A stretch of DNA of 40,309 nucleotides, taken from Patescibacteria group bacterium (GTDB lineage Bacteria > Patescibacteriota > Patescibacteriia > Patescibacteriales > JAQTRU01). How positions within the stretch are numbered: position 1 is the first letter of the stretch; every line of letters starts with the position of its first letter. The DNA lies in assembly GCA_028711415.1 (NCBI GenBank), contig JAQTSG010000005.1:1-40309 (forward strand), read 5' to 3'. This document shows, one piece after another, positions 26,876 to 33,961 of the stretch. Below the pieces are notes generated by a model. The model did not search any database. It saw only the letters and a program-made list of their open reading frames with translations, and was not told where the DNA came from. Position numbers and translations under genes: made by a program.

Positions 26876-26907
26876 GGGGTTCGACACCCTATAGGGTGTC
26901 GAACCCC
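26876..26907. repeat. 32-bp perfect palindrome GGGGTTCGACACCCTATAGGGTGTCGAACCCC
   Basis: Read directly; self-complementary throughout. Confidence 0.95.
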
Positions 26908-26929
26908 CAATACTTTTTATATTATTTCC

Positions 26930-27045
26930 TGCCTGCTCGCCTCTCCCGCTTAGCGGGATTTGGCCAGTCTCGCTCGCCTCGCTTTCGCTCCGACGAAGCG
27001 GGCCAGCTCGTCTATGCGGGCGAAGCGAGCCGGTAGGCAGGTAGA
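26930..27045. repeat. GC-rich nested inverted-repeat element
   Basis: CCTGCCTGCTCGCC... / ...GCGAGCCGGTAGGCAGG outer arms with internal GCTTTCGCTCCGACGAAGC-type hairpins. Confidence 0.6.
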
Positions 27046-27054
27046 ATTTGCGGC

Positions 27055-27104
27055 AAAAAAAAGAAGACGGGCGCTGTGGATTAAACACACAACACACGTC
27101 TTCC
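27055..27104 (-). terminator. Intrinsic terminator downstream of lipoprotein gene
   Basis: Minus strand GAAGACGTGTGTT...GCCCGTCTTCTTTTTTTT. Confidence 0.7.
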
Positions 27105-27126
27105 TGTAATAATCTATATAAATGTG

Positions 27127-27651
27127 CTACTTCTGCGGAACGGGATGATGTTCCCCCGTTCTGATGTTGAAAACGAACTCATAACCCCACTCCCCAGCTT
27201 CGTCCTGCCGGGCGTGCGGGTCGTCGGAAGATATAGTCAATCTTGTTCCACCTTCCGTTTCGGTCCAGACCCGGACCGTGTACCACTCCCCTTCATCAAC
27301 GAAGAACGAGGGAACCAGTACATACCCCCAAACCCGGGGATAATGATTATTCCCGTCAACACGGTTATCGGACACCGAGAAAAAACTCCAGGCGCTATCC
27401 GCGTTGACGAAAATCTGAAACTCAACAAACATCTGGAGCGACGAGTCTTTCATCGCCGGTTCCAGAATCGGTAATGAAACACCTATTCCCTGTCCCTGGA
27501 CAATCGCTTCTACCCGGGAAGGTCCTCTCACATCCTCCCCGGAAACCGTTTTCGTCGCTTGAACCGGCGGCTGAACCGACGGCTTGGGTCCGCAGCTGGC
27601 GAAAACCAGAGCAAGGACACAAGCGAAAATTGCTGACAAGAAAACTTTCAT
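27127..27651 (-). CDS. Hypothetical lipoprotein
   Basis: MKVFLSAIFACVLALVFASCGPKPS lipobox; start placed at the second Met of the ORF-track entry. Confidence 0.65.
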   Translation of the reverse strand: MKVFLSAIFACVLALVFASCGPKPSVQPPVQATKTVSGEDVRGPSRVEAIVQGQGIGVSLPILEPAMKDSSLQMFVEFQIFVNADSAWSFFSVSDNRVDGNNHYPRVWGYVLVPSFFVDEGEWYTVRVWTETEGGTRLTISSDDPHARQDEAGEWGYEFVFNIRTGEHHPVPQK

Positions 27652-27794
27652 TGCCTTTTCCTCCATGAACTGAGGGTGAAGGGTGATATGATCTGATTAC
27701 TTTTTATCTATATCAATTAAATTTGCTGCAGAAAAAACAGTTTTGCTTCCCCTATAAGATAATTTACTTCTTCTTAGCTTGCCCTTCTCTCCAT

Positions 27795-27895
27795 CTCAGC
27801 GCCTATCGGCGGCTTAAGCTAACCTATCGGTCAAGCTTAAACGAATCTCCCTATCGGAAGATCTTTTGTCAGCTACCCTATCGGGAAAGCTGCTA
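27795..27895 (-). repeat. Tandem array of four short hairpins with conserved apex CCGATAGG
   Basis: CCTATCGG (plus strand) at 27802, 27823, 27850 and 27877, each flanked by short complementary arms. Confidence 0.7.
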
Positions 27896-27978
27896 AGACA
27901 AAAAGTGGCCTCAAGCTATGAAGCAAGTTATCCTAATGGATGGTAAGAAATTTTTTCTTTTTTTCAGGTTGCTCCCTT

Positions 27979-29727
27979 TTACTCCGATGCTGAAAAAACC
28001 GGCACCGGGGGCAGATTATTGAAGAGAACCGGAACGGAAACTGAACCGTCGTTGGTTTTCTTAACACCTGTCTGAGTAGAATCGGGTTTAGGCGCGGGTG
28101 TCGGAACAGTTGGGGAAACCGGTTCCGCGTCTTTGACCAGGGCCTTCACCTTGGCGACCTGGGAAAGGGGGTTAAAAACATATTCGTATTTCTGAATGTG
28201 TTTTTCCCTCTCTTTATCCGCTCCGGCGAACTTTGCTTCCTTAAAAGAAGCGGCTGCCGAATTAGATTCCGAAGGATTCTTTTTTGTATAATCCTCCAGA
28301 TTGGTGTATTCGGTAATATCGCCGTCCCCCTCCAGCACGTACATCGTGCCGGCTTTGCCGACCCTTACCTCCTCGCCGGTTTTGAAATTTACGTAACCGG
28401 TTTTAATGGCCCTCCGATGCGCTTCTGCCCCGATCCATTTCTTGAGAGAAGTGGAATCGGACAAGGTGCCGGTATAACCCCAGAAAACAGGGTTAAGCGC
28501 AATCTGCCTCATCAGGGGGTTTTCCACGCCGTCGCCATTACAGATGACGGCTCTTTTCGCATACTCGTCGTCCACGGGCAGAAGATGGAAAACCGCAATC
28601 GTCCATTTCTGGACAACTGTGGTATCTTGGGCCACGAGCGTGAACTTCTTGGCGCCATCCGAAAAGTCAAGCGTGTCGCCGAGGTCGGGAACCATTTTCC
28701 CGAAGTCCCCTTTCCAATCCGTAACTATCACGGAATTCAAAGGAACGTCCGGCGCTACTGCTAGCCGGACCGTATGGGCAACCGAATCAATTTCGGCTTC
28801 CTGGCCGTTCAAAACGAATTTGGTAAGATTAATCGTCTTGTCCGGCTTAGCAACTACCACGGTTATCTTCCACTCTTTGACGGTTTTGCCGTCTTCGGAA
28901 GTGACCGTGCAAATCGCCGTACCCGGAAAATCTCCCTTGAGCGTATAGGTTGCACCCAGGGACAACTCCATCTTGAAGAAATCTTCCTTTATCTGGCCGG
29001 GTTTGTAAACGTCATATATAGCCGCGAGGTGAACCTCGCGCTTCTCGGCGTTTACCTCGTTTTTCCCTGACGTATCTGCTATTTCCGAGAGCCAGCATTT
29101 CACGATATCGGCCCCGGTGTTCGCGGCAGCTTTGGTAACCGTGACGGTCCAGTCCTTGGTAGTTACCCCGTCCTGGGCCGTGACCGTGTAAGTCGCCGAC
29201 CCGCTAGAGAAGTCAACAACCGTTCCGGACGCCGGATTGATGGTCGCGCCCTCGGATATTACGAGGGCCGGAGCCATCTTAGTCAGGTCAGTGCTGTACA
29301 TAACCTCAACCGTAATTTTTCCGGCCGGGTCAATGTTCACCTTGGTCTGGCCACCGACCTGGAAATCCGTGATCTCGGCTTCCGTGTTCGGCGCCAGTCT
29401 GACGGTGACTGCCAGCTTATTGGCGATCTTCCCGTTCTCCGACGTAACCACGTAGGACTCGAACCCGTCGGATAAATCGACCGGGGTACCGGATGCCGGA
29501 GAAACAGTTGCTTTCGGCGAAACCACGATGTTCACAACCGCCTTGGTCAAATCCGTGCCGTAAGGCACTTCTACTTCGACCGAGCCGTTTTTGACGGTGG
29601 TCAAGTCCGCCTTGACGCCCGCGACTTCGAGCGCGGTGATTTCCGCCAGCTTGCTTTTGCAACCAGCAAAGCTGACGATAGCGAGAACAAACGCTATCAC
29701 GATAACAATGGGGTTCCACTTCTTCAT
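27979..29727 (-). CDS. Lipoprotein with four tandem Ig-like (DUF5018-like) repeats
   Basis: 582 aa; lipobox VLAIVSFAGCKS; repeated pattern ATxxPASGTxVDxSxGxxxYxVTxxDGxxxxxxxVTV. Confidence 0.65.
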   Translation of the reverse strand: MKKWNPIVIVIAFVLAIVSFAGCKSKLAEITALEVAGVKADLTTVKNGSVEVEVPYGTDLTKAVVNIVVSPKATVSPASGTPVDLSDGFESYVVTSENGKIANKLAVTVRLAPNTEAEITDFQVGGQTKVNIDPAGKITVEVMYSTDLTKMAPALVISEGATINPASGTVVDFSSGSATYTVTAQDGVTTKDWTVTVTKAAANTGADIVKCWLSEIADTSGKNEVNAEKREVHLAAIYDVYKPGQIKEDFFKMELSLGATYTLKGDFPGTAICTVTSEDGKTVKEWKITVVVAKPDKTINLTKFVLNGQEAEIDSVAHTVRLAVAPDVPLNSVIVTDWKGDFGKMVPDLGDTLDFSDGAKKFTLVAQDTTVVQKWTIAVFHLLPVDDEYAKRAVICNGDGVENPLMRQIALNPVFWGYTGTLSDSTSLKKWIGAEAHRRAIKTGYVNFKTGEEVRVGKAGTMYVLEGDGDITEYTNLEDYTKKNPSESNSAAASFKEAKFAGADKEREKHIQKYEYVFNPLSQVAKVKALVKDAEPVSPTVPTPAPKPDSTQTGVKKTNDGSVSVPVLFNNLPPVPVFSASE

Positions 29728-29799
29728 TGCATTACTCCTTTCGGATTTGAGAGGGGCTAGTTTTTAGGCCAGCCCCTCCTTGAGTTGAATGTTTAACCA

Positions 29800-30669
29800 C
29801 TAAACTATTTTAGTAACCTTTTTCTGATCCAGGAGAAGGGTAACCTGTGATGCAAACTTATCGCCCTCAAGACATCGTTTCAAAGAATTAACGATATCTC
29901 TTTTGTGCGACATTTTGATGTTTTCCTTTTCGTCTCCCGTATTCGTGAAAGGTGAAATAAAAACTTCTTCCGTTTTATTTCCAATGGTTCTCCATTTACG
30001 CAAAACCTTGACCCGGAAATTTCCCTTGCTTGTTGTTTTTATTTCCAACTCCTCTACTTTTACATTCCAAGAGGTTTCCTCGGAAGCGGTCGGTTTTCTC
30101 CTGAGCTTCTTTAAAAGAATAACGGCCACCAAAGAAATGATCAGGAGAGATACTATAACTACCAAAACTCTCCGGAATGAACGTCCTGCAGCTTCCGCTT
30201 CCGCTTTATCTGCCGAATCTACCAAAGTTTTTTTGCTGGCAGACGCAGATAAAGAATCAAGCTTTGATTTAATCTCTGCGAAGTTTTTGTCAGGAGTGAT
30301 CTTTATAAATTTGTACTCCACGACTACCTGGCGGCTATTTTCTCCGTCTCCCTTTGGGACGACGTTGATTTTCGCCCCGGGAAATTCAGAAGCGAGCACG
30401 CCTTCAACCGCTTCAGCCCTATTTTTTGAGAGCTGGTCATTCTGCGCGGAGATACCGCGGTTGTCAGCTGAGCCAATTATGGTTATGACCAAATTGGTTG
30501 AACCCGGCTGCGCGTCTTTTATTTCCGCCACCAGAATCTTGACCTGCACTTCGATTTCGCCTTTGACCGCGAACTCGTCGGTTCCATAACCGGAGATTAA
30601 TCTTTCATCGGCCGCAATGTTGGCAACGATGGCCAACAGGATGAACATAACCAAACTAAACCGTTTCAT
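29800..30669 (-). CDS. OmpA-like domain protein with internal TM helix and C-terminal basic domain
   Basis: 289 aa; signal peptide, IIGSADNRGISAQNDQLSKNRAEAVEGVLASEFPG, TM RVLVVIVSLLIISLVAVILL followed by KKLRRK. Confidence 0.7.
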   Translation of the reverse strand: MKRFSLVMFILLAIVANIAADERLISGYGTDEFAVKGEIEVQVKILVAEIKDAQPGSTNLVITIIGSADNRGISAQNDQLSKNRAEAVEGVLASEFPGAKINVVPKGDGENSRQVVVEYKFIKITPDKNFAEIKSKLDSLSASASKKTLVDSADKAEAEAAGRSFRRVLVVIVSLLIISLVAVILLKKLRRKPTASEETSWNVKVEELEIKTTSKGNFRVKVLRKWRTIGNKTEEVFISPFTNTGDEKENIKMSHKRDIVNSLKRCLEGDKFASQVTLLLDQKKVTKIV

Positions 30670-30674
30670 GTAAT

Positions 30675-30830
30675 ACCTCCTGCCCTATCGGGCGGTTTCA
30701 TGCCTTATCAGGCATGGGTTAAAAACTCCTTGCCCAGTCAGGCAAGTTTTATTCAGTTGTCAAAGATCCGGCCTTTATTATTTCTGCTCCGATTACGGGC
30801 AGCCCCGCCTTAAGCGGAGATATAATTTAG
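30675..30830 (-). repeat. Leader hairpin series upstream of the OmpA-like gene
   Basis: TGCCCTATCGGGCGG, ATGCCTTATCAGGCAT, TTGCCCAGTCAGGCAA, CTGCTCCGATTACGGGCAG and CCGCCTTAAGCGG in sequence. Confidence 0.55.
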
Positions 30831-30849
30831 ACCTTCAAACCTAGGCCGT

Positions 30850-31677
30850 TTAATTGCCCAAGTTTGACTGCCCAAAATTATTTTCGTCTTCTAAGGTTTC
30901 TAATTTGTCTTCTTCCAGGTTCCGGCCTTCATCTTCGTAAAAATTCGGGCTGAGGAAACGAGCGTATTCCTTTTTTTCTAAAATACTGCCGACGCTTTCC
31001 CAATTATTTTCTTCCTCCCCTCTTTCTGCTGTTCCACTTCCGTTTCCAGCCGAAAATTTATATTCTTCATCCGCGGAAAAAAGATAGATATAAATTAAAG
31101 ACAAAAAGAAACCGAGAATAACCGCGCCGATAAAATTTAAAATAACATTCGGCTTGACCGGCTTCCGCGAAGTTAACGGCTCATCAATGATTTTTACATT
31201 CACGTTATCTCCGTAGCCGTGATAAAGCCGGTGGCTGGCTTGCATGGAAAAAGCGATAGCGCGGGCAATCTGGTCGGCCTGAAGTTTATCCGGATGATAA
31301 ACCGCGACGGAAATTATGCCGGTATCGCTAATAGTTTTAGCCGCCACGGTTTTTTTCCATTCCTTCATCCGTTTCTCCGTGTCTTGGCCGAAATAATCTT
31401 TATTGATTTTAAAACCGGCTTTATCAACTTTTTCAAAAAATGAATTGGAATAAATCACTTTAGCTAAAATCCCGCTTAAGTATTCGTTTGATTTTGAAGC
31501 GACGTAGGGGTCCGTGTTAGCGCCAAAATTATGGATTACCAGCATCTTAAAGCTGGTTTCATATTTAAATGGCTGGGTAAAAGTAAAACCCGCCGCCAAT
31601 AGAACAAAAAGGATGACGATTATCATTATCGCCAACTTCCTTTTGAGAATTAAATTAAGAAAACTATCTAAATTCAT
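30850..31677 (-). CDS. Wzz/chain-length-determinant-like protein
   Basis: 275 aa; two TMs flanking an extracytoplasmic domain; NVKIIDEPLTSRKPVKPNVILNFIGAVILGFFLSLIYIYL. Confidence 0.8.
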   Translation of the reverse strand: MNLDSFLNLILKRKLAIMIIVILFVLLAAGFTFTQPFKYETSFKMLVIHNFGANTDPYVASKSNEYLSGILAKVIYSNSFFEKVDKAGFKINKDYFGQDTEKRMKEWKKTVAAKTISDTGIISVAVYHPDKLQADQIARAIAFSMQASHRLYHGYGDNVNVKIIDEPLTSRKPVKPNVILNFIGAVILGFFLSLIYIYLFSADEEYKFSAGNGSGTAERGEEENNWESVGSILEKKEYARFLSPNFYEDEGRNLEEDKLETLEDENNFGQSNLGN

Positions 31678-31774
31678 AAAAATTCTTTAAAAATAGGCCT
31701 TTTTTATTAATTAATATTTAACTTAACATAATAGCATATTTATTAAACTATGTCAAGGATAAAATAAAAATAAT

Positions 31775-31806
31775 AAAAAAGCCCGGGGTTTTATTAACCT
31801 CGGGCC
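31775..31806 (-). terminator. Intrinsic terminator
   Basis: Minus strand GCCCGAGGTTAATAAAACCCCGGGCTTTTTT. Confidence 0.85.
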
Positions 31807-31829
31807 TGTTTCATCGTTTTGCCGCTCTT

Positions 31830-32900
31830 TTACTTCAAAAGCGACATTTTTATCGTTTGGGAGAAATCTCCAGCTTTTACCGTGCAGAAATACACGCCGC
31901 TGGAGAATTTTTCCCCGTTCCAGGTAAGCGAGTAGCTACCGGCTTCCCGGAAACCATCGGTGATTACCTCCACCCTTTGCCCGGTTACATCTCGGATATC
32001 AACCATTATGTTTTCAGCTTTGGGAAGGGTAAAGTTGATACTGGTCGCCGGATTAAAGGGATTGGGATAATTTTGGAACAACCCAAAAACCTTCGGTCCT
32101 TCACTTTCAACCGCCACCACCTTGCCGCTGTCAACAGCGGTAACGGAGAAATTATATCCCCCTTTGCCATTGTTAATGGTATCGCTTTTATTGACAAGCT
32201 CATCCATAATGATACCGGGGAAAAACTTCCCGTTATCACTTACGCAATAAAAAACAACTTCCTCTTCTTTGGGAAAAACATAACCGCTGTCAGCTTGGCA
32301 GGAGAAAAAGCCGTTTTCCAACTTTCCTTTCTTCAGTTGCCAGGAAGTCGGTTCGCCGGCAAAACTTACGGACGTACCGCCGGCAAAAGAAACCATTTCC
32401 TCCGAGATAAATATCCGGCCGTTCCCGGCTCCGTAGTGAGTGGAGTCAAAGGACGTTGGCTTCAATTTATCAAACACGGGAAGAACGGAAAAATTGTAAC
32501 CAGTATAGTCGCTATTGCTTACCACGTCAGTATTGTTATTAGCGATCATGCCGAAAATATTACCCGGGAGGTACCAGTCGTTGCTGGTAAAGACATAGAA
32601 GATGACCTTCTGGCCTTTAGGGAAGATATATCCCTTTTCGGCCGAGCAGATAAAAAATCCGTCCTTCAGAATTCCCTCTTTCGGTTTCCAGCCAGTGGGG
32701 TCTCCGTTGAAAAACACCTTTGTACCCTCCGGCCCCTCGAAGTACAGACTGTCCGTTCGCACCATCATCAGCGACACGAACATCTCGTTGTCTTTGATGC
32801 CGTAATTCCATGGCTCAAAATAATGTTGTGCCGCGTCGATTACCGAAGAAAAAGTAACTATTACCGAAACAAAACTTAGGAAAGCAATAAGCCGTTTCAT
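31830..32900 (-). CDS. Secreted protein with two GYNF modules and a T9SS/FlgD-like C-terminal tail
   Basis: 356 aa; signal peptide; two repeats ending DYTGYNFSVLPV and GKGGYNFSVTAV; C-terminal NYPNPFNPATSINFTLPKAENIMVDIRDVTGQRV...GVYFCTVKAGDFSQTIKMSLLK; strong SD AGAGGAGG. Confidence 0.8.
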   Translation of the reverse strand: MKRLIAFLSFVSVIVTFSSVIDAAQHYFEPWNYGIKDNEMFVSLMMVRTDSLYFEGPEGTKVFFNGDPTGWKPKEGILKDGFFICSAEKGYIFPKGQKVIFYVFTSNDWYLPGNIFGMIANNNTDVVSNSDYTGYNFSVLPVFDKLKPTSFDSTHYGAGNGRIFISEEMVSFAGGTSVSFAGEPTSWQLKKGKLENGFFSCQADSGYVFPKEEEVVFYCVSDNGKFFPGIIMDELVNKSDTINNGKGGYNFSVTAVDSGKVVAVESEGPKVFGLFQNYPNPFNPATSINFTLPKAENIMVDIRDVTGQRVEVITDGFREAGSYSLTWNGEKFSSGVYFCTVKAGDFSQTIKMSLLK

Positions 32901-33045
32901 GGTAAATCCTCCTCTAGGGGAATGTTTGGGTTATTTTTTATTTCTTACCGGTTTACTTATCTCTTTATGTAAAGAACCGCTGAAGAATTTTAAAAGACTA
33001 ATAAATGACAATACCATACCCGTGAACAGATGTCAACCACGATCC

Positions 33046-33127
33046 AAAAAACAAAAAAACAAGAAAACAATAAAACGGAATACTTGGAAAAATAATTGCT
33101 TTATTGCCTTCTTGTTTTTTTTGCTTG
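33046..33127. repeat. Intergenic palindrome of reiterated CAAGAAAA words
   Basis: CAAGAAAACAATAAAACGGAATACTTGGAAAAATAATTGCTTTATTGCCTTCTTG; core shared with 39293-39400. Confidence 0.65.
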
Positions 33128-33164
33128 CCCCTCGGAGCTTTGGCGTAGTGGGGCTTTCTTATTT

Positions 33165-33848
33165 CTAGCTTATCCCTATCTCGTCAACGACTATAATTTT
33201 ACTTCCTTCCAGAATGCTATAAAGAAAAACATCCGTAATATCTTTGCGGTATTTAAATTCTTTTGTATCCATCAAAGTATAGTTAATCTGCCGGCCCATT
33301 TCTCTTTCTAAATCTTTAACCGTTCTGGCCAGCCGGTTTTTATTTATCCGGCCGACAATAAGCATATCGGTCGGCGCCTGACGATTATTCATAAAAACGC
33401 CGGTTAAAATAAAGAGTTTCGGGCTGCCCAGTTTATTAAGCTTCTTAATAAAGTCTTTTTCATACAAAACCTGGGACTTAACGATTAAAGCTTTTATCTC
33501 CTCAAATAAAACAAAATTTCTATTGGCCTTATAATATTTCTTCTCGCCGCCGCTTAAATTCGCCACTTCAATTTTTTTCGGAACCACGTTTACTATTTCG
33601 CCCCGCAATAACTTTTCTAAATTCTTTCTTTCTTCAAAGGATTGCTCGCTAACCTTCTCCTCCCCTATCCCCGTATTAGAAATTAACAGGCCAAACTCTT
33701 CCAAATTTTCCAGCTCTCTCCGCACGGAATTAACCTGCAGTTTTAAATCGCGGGCCAGCTGCCTAATATAATACTTTTCTTCAGGATGAAGCAGAAATAA
33801 TTTTAAAATTTTTACCCTTGTATTGGAACCGAATAATTTCCCCAGCAT
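33165..33848 (-). CDS. Winged-helix HTH regulator with nucleotidyltransferase-like C-terminal region
   Basis: 227 aa; NTRVKILKLFLLHPEEKYYIRQLARDLKLQVNSVRRELENLEEFGLL. Confidence 0.75.
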   Translation of the reverse strand: MLGKLFGSNTRVKILKLFLLHPEEKYYIRQLARDLKLQVNSVRRELENLEEFGLLISNTGIGEEKVSEQSFEERKNLEKLLRGEIVNVVPKKIEVANLSGGEKKYYKANRNFVLFEEIKALIVKSQVLYEKDFIKKLNKLGSPKLFILTGVFMNNRQAPTDMLIVGRINKNRLARTVKDLEREMGRQINYTLMDTKEFKYRKDITDVFLYSILEGSKIIVVDEIGIS

Positions 33849-33852
33849 ATAT

Positions 33853-33904
33853 CTTATACCTTACTTAAATTATGAATTTATAGTATAATATAAAAAGGTA
33901 TAAG
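33853..33904. promoter_or_regulatory. Inverted repeat over divergent promoters, candidate operator
   Basis: CTTATACCTT at 33853-33862 and AAGGTATAAG at 33895-33904; minus-strand TTGACT-N17-TACTAT overlaps it. Confidence 0.55.
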
Positions 33905-33961
33905 TCAATATTCCAACGAGAATAACCAATAGTTTCTTGGTTATTGGTTATTTAGAGTTTT

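Noticed and set aside
26807-27097. ORFs across the LysM leader containing RGSTPYRVSNP
   Set aside because: Produced by the perfect palindrome and nested repeat, not by coding selection.
28198-28764. 188-aa plus-strand ORF and neighbouring 28544-29070 ORFs
   Set aside because: Antisense to the Ig-repeat lipoprotein, which has a lipobox and clear repeats.
29903-30589. 228-aa plus-strand ORF
   Set aside because: Shadow of the OmpA-like gene on the minus strand; no domain logic or ribosome-binding site.
31857-32879. 340-aa plus-strand ORF opposite the GYNF/T9SS-tail gene
   Set aside because: It is antisense to a gene with signal peptide, repeats and a recognisable C-terminal domain. Its translation has no coherent motif and is a shadow ORF in the GC-richer segment.
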